64,000 bases of DNA from the NCBI GenBank assembly GCA_013407085.1, contig JACCGJ010002682.1, positions 1 to 64,000 of the forward strand, given 5' to 3'. Shown piece by piece: positions 1 through 11,700 of this stretch. Each line of letters begins with the position of its first letter. Within the stretch, counting starts at the first letter, position 1. The position numbers were made by a program, and so were the translations under genes. Source of the DNA: Atriophallophorus winterbourni (Eukaryota; Platyhelminthes; Trematoda; Plagiorchiida; Microphallidae). The notes below the pieces were generated by a model, which saw only the letters and a program-made list of their open reading frames with translations, ran no database searches and was not told the DNA's origin.

Positions 1-1500
1 TTACTAGATTGATATTGGAGTTCACAAATCTTCATAAAATTTGATTCAGTTATTAAGGTAAGATCGAGTGCAATCATAGGTCCAACTTGAGTTTGTCTAA
101 CGGATTTACTCGTTGAAGCATAATCTCAGGTCACACAACATTAAATGATTTAAAATGTATTGTATGATGTGACAAAGTGTAAACACTAGGTTGTTGCTTT
201 TTATCAATTCATGCCCTCTCCTAAACCTATCAGTTCAGTTCAGTTCAGCTCAATTTTCAAAGGATGATTTGTCGTTGATTCGCTAATCGAGCGTTCTGAT
301 TTCCTTCGGTGGTATGCCACAGAATACCGTTCATCACTTCAAAGATTATCTTCACGAAGAGGTGGTTCCATTTTGACTCAGCCATGAAATATGAATAAAG
401 ATGTGATAAAAATGGGGGTGAGAAAGCCCATGAAGAAAGAACTTACCGGTCCATCCGATGATCTCATTATCAATACATGTTGAGTAGCTGGATTAATAGA
501 TGTTCAACGCATAAATAGTTTACGTCAGATTCGTAAAATTAGCGATATTATACAGGCTATGTTGGGTTGAAATCGTTGTTATATTAAATCATATAACAAC
601 AAGTGATTGATTTCGTTCATTCAGAGCCAGGTTCCTCTACTTCAAACAAAATTTTAATCATGGTATTTACCTGAGAATATCAGGAAAATTGTTTCATTTG
701 AAAATTGAACTTATTATTTGAATTTGGATAAAAAATGAATTTCATCGACATAATCTTACTGTTTACTCGAAATCAACTATTGGGAAGAAATCAAAATTTG
801 AACTTTAAAATTGGTTTTATTTGTTTGTCCACACCAATTCTGTTTTTTCTCGCGATAAATTCTCGTTTATTATTTGAAGATGGTAATAATCTATGTTAAA
901 TTATTTTAAACGTACTATCGGCATTAAATTCATTTTATATAAACATAAGAGCTAGATTTTCGAGGAATCTACTTAACTCGTTTTTCCATCTCGACTCAAA
1001 CTTATTAATTATTCATGATACTATACAACTCTAATTTAAAAAACTTCATAAAACATTTTGTATCTCGATACATTTTTCTGATGATTTTAATAAAATATGG
1101 AATCTATGAAATTGTTCTCCTATTTTACTTTTTTGCATAATATTCAAGTTATTTCACAATCTATCTGATTCCTACAATCAGCTCTAAACTTTATTTTCAA
1201 TATAAAAATGGATACATCTTCTTCTGAATCGAAAGCAGAAGGGATAGGATCCCTTTTAAGCTCCATCACAGCTCTTTTGCATAAAATCTGATTAATCTAA
1301 AAATCACGTCTTACCTCAATGAAGCTTTTATTTTTTCCGCTCAATAACAAACATTTAATATATATCAATAAAATCGTCACCGGAGTGTATGAAATGAAAA
1401 CTGACCCCGTTAAAAATGTGTTCATGAGTGTAGTTAAACAAGGTTAGTTAGTTTTAAATATGCGATTCTATGATTCGGAACGTCGTTTGAGTGATAAAAC
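1..1500. other. AT-rich non-coding stretch
   Basis: I see no open frame with protein-like composition and no recognisable repeat. A short tandem run of CAGTT units lies at about 229-251. The base composition is typical of intergenic DNA in this window. Confidence 0.6.
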
Positions 1501-1509
1501 CAGTAACTT

Positions 1510-2800
1510 CTTTCTGGTGTGCCAACTGGGTGCGGTCTTCCGGCACATCTCGAAGCTATTTTGTCACTTCTGAAAAGTGCATAATGTATATGTTATATCA
1601 ATCGTTAACCAGGATCCCAGTACAGCAATTATATCTGGCTTTCGCCGATTGACAATTTCCTTAACCTCGTCATATTTATTTCGTAGAGTACTCACGTTGA
1701 AAAGCAATACTTGGAATCTTTTCACAGAAGGGTTAACTGGGGTGAGATTGACAGTGGCTTCCAACAAAGTTGTCTCCTCTTATTCACTACCTAAAACTCC
1801 ACTATAAGGAGATCTACCTCGCCATCTTCTTTACGTGTTCGCAATTCTTGGATGACTGTTTTCATTTTATTTCTATCATTAGAAGACAGGTCACATTGTA
1901 TCTTGAACGGCTCTCCCTTAAGACGATTAACGCATCTTAGTACACTTTGGACCGGCTCGTCCTAATCTAAAACAATTTTCAGTGTCCTCAGTTCATCCTT
2001 CTAATTTTTTCGGCCAAGGTGGCATGCAGAAAGAATGGTATCTCCATCCACCCATTGATTAAAGAGCTTTGAAAAAACAAATTGTGGGAAAGTGCACTCT
2101 TGTTGTACACCTATCTGAACTATGTCTCCAGTTTGCTCGCGATCATTCACCATTCGAGAATTCAAATGTTGCACTCTTGAGACTGGAGATCCAACAGCAG
2201 TTTCAGTAGTAGGCACTTGTTTCACTACATGAAGCCGAGCTTATATTTTACTAAATCGTTGGGGCAACATTGCATAGCCCAAATCACTAACACTAAACCC
2301 TTAGAAGTCACGTCTGCACAAGCTTTATTCATGACTGTTCAGCAATCAGTGTTAAAGGTAAGCAAACGGCAAATCGTGCACGTTCGATGTATCATCCATA
2401 CTAATACCATTTTGTAAACGGTTTATAGTCGAGGAAGCGAATGATACCCAAGCCTGCTCCACAGATAGGTGTTATTCGTCCTCAGCTGAGGTTGAGTCAC
2501 TATCTATGTCTCTTCTATCGAACCCTTTAGCTGTTCTAGTGGATACAACTACGACTCTATTCTAACTACCGCTGTGGTGAAAGGCATATCTTACATACCG
2601 TGCGAATAGTATCTCATGATGTCTTCTGAAGCTATCCATATGTTTCTGGCTTCATTTTTCCGCAAAGAATATGCATCCATTTAAAACATATGTCACATTG
2701 TACAGCTTTGGCGTTATCCACAACCTGTTTAGAGCATACAAAACAAGACCCCTCAGAGCGAGCAGCGGGTCCCTGATTCTCTTAGATCTTATTTACAGCA
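1510..2800 (-). mobile_element. LINE fragment (ORF1 zinc finger plus endonuclease start), CR1-like
   Basis: Read on the minus strand, 2760-2640 encodes a broken PHD-like zinc finger (CFVCSKQVV, then QCDICFKWMHILC), the type found in ORF1 of CR1-like LINEs. Further along, at 1767-1564, the frame reads LFNVSTLRNKYDEVKEIV and then KPDIIAVLGSWL, the conserved start of an apurinic endonuclease domain (usually ending in ETWL). Stops and frameshifts separate the two parts. The reverse transcriptase half is absent, so this is a 3'-truncated fossil. Boundaries are approximate. Confidence 0.75.
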
Positions 2801-2919
2801 AGTGCTGTATGATCACATTGTGCAGATTTTATAGTCATAACCATGTAGAAATCCGTTGATAATCAAAAAAATAAAATATAAAAAGATTTGTAAGAAGCAA
2901 AATTCCACGTTGACCTTCA

Positions 2920-5350
2920 AATTAAAATATTGGTAGGGTGCACATGCGTGTGAACCTGTTGTACCTGTTGTTGTTGGACACTTTTCTTGAAGTTGTCTCG
3001 GAGAGATGATCATGTCAACGGTTAGTCTTACTATACAGAAGCCCCAATGAGATTCGGAGTAAACTCTATCAGCTAAAATTTGTAACCAAACCTGTATGAC
3101 TTTAGCAAATAATGTGCCTATGGCATTCAGAAGAGAGATTCTTCTGTAATTTTTGCACTCGCCTCTATCACCCTTATCTTGTGGGACACATCCGTCCTGC
3201 CAGCACTGAAGAAGCAAATGTTGAAGAGGTTGTAATAATGTATGATGTATGAAAGCACAAGCCTGATCCAGGCAAAGTGCCGTACAGTAGGGGGAGTATC
3301 TATATATTTAATGGTCGGCAACGTCTCGACATTTTAAAGTACATGCGGTAAAACCGTACTGTCCCTAGAGTATAGAGTGGAGAAGTGGTCTACACATCTT
3401 TTCATCCGCTGAGTTTTGTTGACAATCGGTTTACCAGATATAATGGGAGCCGTTTCAAGCTAGTTTGAACCAAAAACTCTCCTGATCCCTGAAAAGGTTT
3501 CGCTACCAGCAGCTTTTTGGATACTAAAACTAATTTCAGTCAAATAGTCATTTGCACATCATCTTGCAGTCTGCTGGAGCTTATTTCTAGCTACACTTAG
3601 AGGTCGTTAGTTTTCATCTGTTGGCGTACCTATTAACCTCATGAATGCTGACCGTTTCTCATTCACCAAAGCAATCATATCAGGAGCTTTTGGTTCGTTT
3701 GTGTTTGTTTGTGTTTGTTTGGTTCGTACCAGTCACTTGTTCGAGGTTTCTTCGGACCGTAAGTGGGAAGTGCGACTCGGCATACGCAGCTTATTAGCAA
3801 TTTCCAGTTTTCTGAATCCGGTTCGAGTGGCGTTGACTTGTTGAAGTCGGCCGTGAAGAATGTGCAAATTGCGCAGCTAGATTAGGTTAGCACGTGCGAG
3901 TGACGTCTATCGTTGGCTGTGAACTCTCTTCTGCGGAAATATAATTTCTGCCGAAACCAGCGAATGGTCAGTGTCGCAGCCTACCTTTTAATACGATCTG
4001 TTAGTGCACCTAACAAGAAAAAGATCAAGCTGATGTCAATGCTTAGAGCCAGGATGTTTCCAGGAGACTTTATGCTGTGCTTTTGTTTGAAAGAAAATGT
4101 TACTGATACAAATAATGAAATGTGTGCACAGTTCTAAAAGACATTGCCCATTTTCATTGGTTTTACATACTCCGAATCTTCTGAGACAGTTTTGCCAAGA
4201 CTAGTGATCTGCACCAACTCTGGCATTAAAATCATTCAATACGACTATACAGCTTTTTGTGGCAGGCTTTTGAGGACTCTTGTGAGGTTGTGATAAAAAG
4301 TGTCTTTTCAAGAGGGCGTCGCAGAGGGCGTCGGTGATTAACCGTTGACCAAAGTAATGGTACCAGTAATGCCATTCAGATTTAAAGCTAAAATCTGTTC
4401 GCTCACGCAGCTGCTCGGTTCTGCTGCATCTAGTAGGCTGTTTTGTACGGCAAATCCAACTCCATGCAGTATAATCTCATCAGAACACCCTTCTTTACAA
4501 AAATGTGTAATCTCTTTCTGTTAGCATACCAGTGTTTGGTAATCGCGTATCTTACAGGGCCGCCACGTCGATCTTCAGTCGTTTTTAGCTCATTACTAAT
4601 AATAGCTGATTTTCTTAAGTCTCTGTTATTCGAGACTTTGTAGTGAAATCCTCGAAGCATGGATCCGACGATTCAGGTTCTCAGTTTCAAAGCGGATCTT
4701 TGTTGTTTAGATATTTGTTTCGATAGTGCGAAAAAATACAGTCTGCTTTTCAGTTGATTCCTAACCCCCATGCACCCAATGAAGATAGCAGACCATGGCG
4801 AGAGAGCACCTTATTGACTGAGGGATGCCCAGCTTGATGCGGGCGGTAGCCGTCCAATGATACCTGAAAATCTCTTTGACCGTTGAAAGCAGCCCCAGGA
4901 GATGAGCTCTACGCCGGTCGAGCAAGAGCATTTAATCGGTATCTGCTGTTTTCCGTGTTATTATCCATAGAAGCGAAATGGAGTGTCCTCTACATTGGTG
5001 CATTGAGATGTACGCCCGTGCAGCAAGTACTCCTTCTCCACGGCATCACCGGAACCAAAGGAACAGCTAGGCTGATAAGTTTGGACAACAATGCCGTCGC
5101 ATGAATTGGCAGGACGAAGTTGAATACAACTTTGGGTTGCCTAACGGGACTCCGGCTCCGGAATTTTTCTCGAGGTTGACTCCCGCATCCTTTTCCATGA
5201 TTGAATGTAGCCACAAGGCAGTGGAGGTTTGAGATATGGGTTTTCCTTTCTCTAGATGGACTGCATTAATGGATTTATGAGCTCCACTTGCCCGAAGCAA
5301 TCTTGTTTTGAGGCGCTAGTTAGCCGACTTCGTCCCCTCTTATGTCATTA
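2920..5350 (-). mobile_element. LINE-A copy 1: endonuclease and N-terminal RT, internally deleted
   Basis: The minus strand carries a frameshifted endonuclease-reverse transcriptase. Visible endonuclease landmarks are DTRLPNTGMLTERDYTFL near 4450-4400, LNDFNARVGADH near 4220 and CDTDHSLV near 3960. RT motifs follow at 3217-2960 (KGDRGECKNYRRISLLNAIG, YSESHWGF, then RQLQEKC). The copy matches 61055-61910 base for base over long stretches in the RT linker. Right after QEKC the sequence jumps to CCAACAACAACAGG, which resembles the family's 3' terminus. The palm domain, C-terminus and most of the 3' part are therefore missing. A GTTTGT microsatellite interrupts it at 3693-3722. Confidence 0.85.
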
Positions 5351-5359
5351 TGTCGGGTC

Positions 5360-6640
5360 ACATGGGACCACGCGTGCAGGTAAGGTAATTGATTCACGTT
5401 TTTATATCCTATATTATGAATTCGCTCAAAAACGTACAGAATCTATTGAAAAACATAATTATTACAACCTAATTAATTTTGGATATTTTAGCTGCGATTA
5501 CGAAATGGGGAAGTGACCGTCGTTGCACGTATATTCAAAACTTTGTTGCGTCTGTCATGAAAGATTTATATTTCTTTGTTATAATTGCTTTTTTAAAACG
5601 TTAAGAGAGAATTTGACGAGAATTAAGATGATGAGCCGTATTATAGTACATCGTTTTTATCGGAACACTGTCTAAAGTGTAATTACAATCACTTGTCCCT
5701 AAGTATGGAGTACAGTAGTACTTCTGGATGACTTTATGCAATAACGTTATCAAATGTACGTTCTCATCCTCCAAATAAGAGACATGCAAAAGCATATATA
5801 TATCAAGGAGCTCACTTCTATATTACAAGAAATTGTTATAGAAGAGAATCTGTGTAAGATTCTTTTTCCAACCCGTTTAACAGTACAAAGAAAGCGATTC
5901 AATCTATCGTGTGTGACTACTAAAAAATCGGATTTTGATAATTTATCTATATTTACAAATAGGTAAGAATACTGTAAGCAAGCTGATACCGTTACGAAAC
6001 GCAGATTTCTTCTGAAATTTTAGACTTAGTTCGCTTGACATTGGTCTATGGTTTTTAAAATCTAAATGACAGTCCTGGAATCGCAAATAGTTGTAGAGTT
6101 CAATGAAACATGAAAATCACGAAACTGTACACGATTTACGACCCAGTTACGATGCAGTGACAAACAGTGTACGATTTACAAGACAAAATGTTCAAAATAT
6201 TCATAGTCCTCCAGTCAACTGATGAAATATTTATTAATTAAAACGTGAGATATAACTTGTAAATAAAACGAATATTATGTTCCTAATAAAATTGCACAGA
6301 CTTCAAGCGGTTACTTGTAATAGCAGATAGAGCCCATCATGTTATAACTTTTTTCGAAGGAAAAATCTGATCTCATCAAACGCATATGTGAAATAAACTA
6401 AACTATAATATAAAAATTGGTAATCAGTAAACTTGCATATATTGTATAAATGATGCTATATGAAGTGAACTTTTACTTTCGATACACTGATATGAATCCA
6501 TTGTGAATTTTCTGTTTTCTTTCAACCTAGATTTTTTAACTTAGTGTTACATATTTCAACAAACCATTTTTCTGTTGTTTATAAATAATTAAACACCTAG
6601 TACGTATTATATGTACCCAGAAGAGTTTATTTCTTAAAAT
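5360..6640. other. Non-coding AT-rich stretch
   Basis: Small open frames here (for example 5754-5966) have low-complexity AT-driven composition and no recognisable motif. I see no gene or repeat. Confidence 0.5.
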
Positions 6641-6756
6641 TATGATTAGAGGATCCATGGGTCGTTGAGTGTACAATATTTATGTTTTGCGGCTACTCCT
6701 CAGTACTAAGTCCTTCGAAATATTCACATGGTTGATCACAATGATCCACATTAGAA

Positions 6757-6801
6757 GCACTTGATTTGAGTTTCGCTCTTATTTTAGTTCATCAGCAGTG
6801 C
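6757..6801 (-). ncRNA. Hammerhead ribozyme motif, SINE type, degenerate
   Basis: Minus strand. The core CTGATGA is at 6795-6789 and GAAA at 6774-6771. Stem I can form between GCACT (6801-6797) and AGTGC (6761-6757), five Watson-Crick pairs with a G-A mismatch next to the core. The region between the two core strands (6788-6775) forms only a weak stem II, and stem III is poor, with a cleavage triplet of the AUC type ending at 6763. Both conserved core strands and stem I are too well placed for chance, but cleavage activity is doubtful. Confidence 0.5.
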
Positions 6802-6819
6802 ATATCTTGTTTCAGGGCC

Positions 6820-6893
6820 GGATTCGAACCCAGAACTATCACCAATGTAGTCTCACGACTTACGGTCTGGACTACCGTTCACCGTTTGACCGA
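6820..6893 (-). promoter_or_regulatory. tRNA-like RNA polymerase III internal promoter (A and B boxes)
   Basis: The minus strand reads GGTTCGAATCC at 6830-6820, a perfect B box. TCGGTCAAACGG at 6893-6882 resembles an A box with about two mismatches. The spacing of roughly 50 bases is normal for tRNA-derived SINEs. The flanks do not fold into a full cloverleaf, so this is not called a tRNA gene. Confidence 0.55.
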
Positions 6894-6904
6894 TCGCGAT
6901 TAAG

Positions 6905-7080
6905 CCTTCATGATTGTTTCTCCAGACTGGTACATTTAGATAGCGTCATATGCCTGACCAGTCGAGACAGGATATGCACTGCTGATGGGCTCCAATGTGG
7001 ACCGTTGTGATAAACTTTGTGAATATTTTGAATGACTTGGTACATATGAGTAGTCGCAAAACATAACAATACTTTCAGTT
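6905..7080 (+). mobile_element. Second SINE copy, inverted relative to its neighbour
   Basis: GATATGCACTGCTGATG at 6971-6987 and the following ~90 bases (up to GTCGCAAAACATAA) repeat, in inverted orientation, the body of the minus-strand SINE at 6672-6800. This copy has lost the second half of the hammerhead: after CTGATGGGCTCC it jumps straight to the sequence that follows stem I in the other copy. The pair forms a large imperfect palindrome. Confidence 0.55.
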
Positions 7081-7329
7081 TTGTGTATTTGTCCTTTGTC
7101 GAGCTCCGTTGGTCGAGGTTCACTACGAGTGCAGTATTAACATATACACCACACCGTTTCACATGACTATACGTTCCGCGTCAGCAATGAGAGTCTATCC
7201 CGTAACGTTAGCTCACGCTCACGTAATTATATCATTCACACGATGTTGCCACATAAGTTCTGTCAAGTCTACAGGAAATGTTGAAATCCTTATTTTCAGA
7301 TCCTGGACTGTGGTAGGATTCAAGTAAAG

Positions 7330-7686
7330 AAAGCTATTAAACCTTCGCCGATAAGAAATCCTGAATGAATGTGTGTATTGCTCATATTGTTTGATCTACA
7401 AAATCAGAGTTCAAATGATCAATCACATTTAAACAAGGTTGAAATTTATTATGGAAAATATATTTCATTATTAAGTGGTGATTGTTCAGCAACTACAAGA
7501 TGTAAATGAAAAATGCCTCCAACTAAATTTGTTTGCAAATTTACAATCCGCAATCAACATCAACCGTGATTATTTTAATTAATTATTGTGATGGTTTCAT
7601 ATAAATTGACTGTTCTTTTATATTTTATTTGCATTTGTTTTATTCCATGTCAATTTAACTTATAGCTCTCATAATTATGTACTAAT
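7330..7686 (+). other. 5' flank of DYNC2I1
   Basis: AT-rich sequence with no recognisable element. In the frame of the downstream gene there is a TAA at 7672-7674. The ATG at 7687 is therefore the first usable start in this exon, or the 5' UTR is spliced upstream. Confidence 0.4.
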
Positions 7687-8791
7687 ATGCATGGCTCAAA
7701 GAGTTCGTCCGATCGCCAATCGAAATCCAACATGGGAAAATTGACGCGTGTTCATAAAGAAGAATCCAACCATGGCCGTCATAAGAACATCGTAAAAGAT
7801 AAAAGACGTTCAATGCCTGATGCTGGTGATCAAGTTTCCACAGAAGAATCAAATGAGTTCAAACATCGCAAAAGCAGGACGAATGAAGATTCGAAAGGAA
7901 GTACCTCTTCGAAATTAACCACTAGAAATGTGCTACCTACGAATAAAACTCGAGTGAAAGATATAGCTGACAATAAAACGAGCGGAATAATTGCTAGTGT
8001 TGATAAGGAGCACAGGAGGTCTAAGCCGCGTAAAGATCCAGAGAAACCACAAATGTTTATTAACAAGGACGAAAATAATCCGTCATTTCGTGCCCATATT
8101 GTTCCGTTATCAAATTCCATGGATGTCGGGGGTTCAAATATTGATTATACAGAAGAATCCAGGGGTCAAGTCGCCGTTGCCGAATCGAGAAATCCAGAAA
8201 CCAATGGACAAAATCTCCAAAACGAATCAAGATCACTCTCACGAAATTCTCAACACAGCAAAGTGTTATGTGAAGGAGGGCATGTGGACGAGTACGGAAG
8301 CGATTTCGAAAACACGAGCACCGATATGAGTGAAGAAGCCGTTGATCAATGTGTCCATGATTCTGCTGGTGATCTGGATAAAACATCCATAGTGGAATCA
8401 TCCAAAAGCTCATTTACCGTATATACTAGCCATAATATTCAAACCCGTTCCCAGCAACACGACCAACAGAGTTCCAATTCGGGATTTATAGATTTTAATA
8501 AAGTGAATGCACACAAGTCTATGTTGGGAAAACTTCAGCGAGCGAAAGATCTGCTGCGTTTTATTGAATTAGACTATGATGGAACTGGACATATATTTGA
8601 ACTTAAGCCTGTCGATGAATACTCAAACTACATTATGCGCTTTGGAAGCTTCAACCACAATCAAGTCTTTGTACAAACTGGTGATGATGCTCTAGATACC
8701 GAGGTTCAAACGGATCCGATTTCTATGTGTAAATCGGGCAAGTGGACACAGATTCCGGAAATGGACTTTGATTCACATGACGTTGAACATG
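7687..8791 (+). CDS. DYNC2I1: DYNC2I1 exon 1: disordered N-terminus and conserved core
   Basis: Residues 1-368. Lys/Arg/Ser-rich up to about 190, an acidic YGSDFENTSTDMSEE patch near 199-213 (the family has an EDYEDDFE-like patch here), then the helix RAKDLLRFIELDY and the VDEYSNYIMRFG block. The exon ends in phase 1 before GTATGC. The alternative start MGKL at 7732 cannot be excluded. Confidence 0.88.
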
Positions 8792-11700
8792 GTATGCATT
8801 GTTTCGACTTTAGTTATTTTGTTAACCGTAGCTTTTCATATTACAATGAGGTTTACATTTACTCGGTATCCCAAGCCTGTTGAATATGGATCAGAATAAA
8901 TTGTATGGCTTATAAACATAAGTAAAGTAAGTAAGTAAATTTATTCAAATCAATAAAATCTTTAAATTGATTTTTTCGATAATAATGCGGATGTGTTCCA
9001 AGAACTTATCATACAAAATTTGTTCGAAATTTGTTGACACAGGAACAAGAATATTTCATTGTTCATTTAAATGTTATGTGCTAAATGTTTTGATAGTAAT
9101 GAAAAAAGCTTGAAATGTAAAGAATAATGCGAAAATGTTTACCTTTACTTTACAATGTCGCACCTTCTGAAATTTCGATTTTCAACATTTTTAATTTAAC
9201 TGTGGATAACATTACAGTTGATGCTAGGCAATTTCTCGGCTCTAGGGAAATGTTTGGGATTGTGAAATCATGACTAATGAAACAGCGGTCGAAACCTGAA
9301 CAGTTTGAACTGTCGGTCTACTTGTTCATTGGCATGGGTTTGAACCACACATTTGACAAGAGAAAATTACTAATGATATCTATTAATGAAATTAAAAACC
9401 CTTTGTAGCGCTCCCATACTAATATGGACTGATGTAATCAAAATTTTTGATATTTCTATGAATCTGGTGTTGATGATTACTTGTTAAATATTCATACTAC
9501 CATTGAGCTACTATTGAGTGTGAGATAGCCTTGCATGAAACGTGAAACGTCGCCAAAGTTTAAATTAAAGTGAATGCAGAATGTAGTTTAAAATTGTCGG
9601 TTTAAGTCCGTTATGTTCTTAACACGTGTAGACTACGTATACACGAGATCACATTACTCTCCCGTTGCAATGCGAAGTGAATGATTAGGAGTACGCTTGG
9701 TTTCTTGTCGTATAAGACAAAAGATTCAAGATTCAAGAATTTATGGTTGCAAAAATGACAGCTTCGCAATTACCAAACCATGGTAAATATACTTTCATGA
9801 AAAAGAAATAACAAATAATCATGTAATGTCACGTATAGTCCAGTTGAATACATACTATAAGTCAATACGCAGATATCGTCAATTGTTTAAACAATTCACT
9901 TTATGGTTCACACCGTTGCTGATCACATTAAATTATTACAGTTGGTATGATTCAATCCACTCCAGGAGATTTCTTAGGGTTCATTCAACACAAATGTCGT
10001 TGTATAATCACTGAATTCAGCTCGATCTCAGTCAGCTGTTGCGTCACATTTGAGTCGGTAATTCTTCAGTTGATCTGTGCGTTAACGAACTAATTGCTTT
10101 TGCACAAAATTGAGCAAGAGCATCAGCTCTTGCCTTTACTGAGACTGCTAATCCCTCTTCATTAAGTACAGGAAACACTTGTTTTCATGCTCGATCAAGC
10201 ATCGACAGTCCGATATAGCAATTTAGGATTTCTTTCGATTTTTAAAAGAGAGAAAGTGATGGTGAGTTTGCTTGTCTTCCTTAATGAGAGTGTCCAATTT
10301 GTTCCGAATTCTGCAAAATCGTTGAGGGGAAGCATGAGTCTTGGTGATTCTATGTTGAACTCAAGCAGAGTTCTGTTGCCCGATCCATTTTTTCGTGCGA
10401 CTACGAAGCTTAAAGCGAAAGTCGCTTGCCTGTCGTCCATCAACGAATTGCGAATTTTGATATAATTCTCAATGGCATGATCACGTATATTCTGATATTT
10501 GTGCTCAGTTTGGAATCATACAGTTAACTTCATTTTCGTAAGCCAAATACATTAATATTGCGAGAATCAAAGTGGAATATCTAACAATTGTATACTTTTA
10601 GCCACCATTCATTAAAATATTTGCTATTATTTTATAATTGGAATGAAAAATTTTGATCAGCAACCAATGTTTCTTCATTGTTTAGATACCGAAGTCAGCG
10701 TGGAAAGCCTCGCTGCAAGTGATTTGCGGAACTCCACATATTGTTCTCGGCCGATCCCTCGTAGTATGCTGAATTCAATGAAGATTATGCTCGCTTTGCT
10801 TCGCGAAGAATCTCTTCCCGATTTCTCTGGACTCTATCTTCCGGAAGGAAACAATACAATCGAAACATCAGACAACAACATAATAAGTACTCAGTTCACC
10901 GCGGAAGAAATCAATGAGTATAGTTCAGGCATTTGCGTCGCATGTGAGTTTGCCCCCGCTAACGGTGACAAATTGCTTACCATACACCGTACCGAGCAGG
11001 TAAGTATATTTTATCGATGGATGATCGCGTTTACTTTTATGTTAACCTTTTCTGCTGAATAACTCAAGATGTATTTAAAATACCAGTTTGGCGAGACAAA
11101 ATATCCATAATTGTATGTATTTTCATCACACACCGCACGACCAGTGTCAAGTTTTTTATTCTCACCCTGATCACAACAATTGTTTGACATGGAAAACCAT
11201 CGAAATATGGATACTTTGTTTTCGCCCATGTGTTTGACCGCATTCAACTGTGTCCTGGGATTAAACAGGTCGTTCGTTCTAGCCTTATTGCAAAGTAACA
11301 TATTTTTTAGTTTTCTTCATCACTATGATGAGACATTATATTAATAATTGCTACAAAGTCATTTCGAATTCGTCTTTGAAGATAGCTAGTTATTTTTCCA
11401 CCCGTTGTTCCTGAGTAAAATTCAACTTTTTAACAACACGTTATTTAATCTATAACTGTGTTATTTCAAACATAGGAAGCTTTTTCGAAGACAAATAGGT
11501 TTGCGTTCAAATTTTAGTCCAAATTATTTGGTGAAGAAGAAACTTGTATTTGTAAAAACGAATTTTCAGCGAATCAAATTAGTTTAACAGAACAAATTTC
11601 AATACGAATAACGAATATGGCAGAAGCGTTAAAGTCTGTTTGGTAAATTTGAAATTGCCTGTCACATTCAAATCTATAACAGCTTCGGTTTCGTCTACAC

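Larger units (their letters stand above)
6672..6905 (-). mobile_element. tRNA-derived SINE with hammerhead core (Sm-alpha-like architecture)
   Basis: On the minus strand an RNA polymerase III-type A box (6893-6882) and B box (6830-6820) are followed by a hammerhead ribozyme core (6795-6771). The tail is shared with an inverted neighbour at 6905-7080. A tRNA-like promoter next to a hammerhead is the known architecture of the schistosome Sm-alpha SINE-like repeats. The similarity noted here is architectural; I cannot align to that repeat without a search. Ends are approximate. Confidence 0.6.

Noticed and set aside
6815..6905. Functional tRNA gene
   Set aside because: A and B boxes are present, but acceptor, D and T stems do not pair properly and the sequence is repeated as part of a SINE.
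7830..8413. Minus-strand and +2 open frames over DYNC2I1 exon 1
   Set aside because: Shadows of the long coding exon; composition follows the complementary codons.
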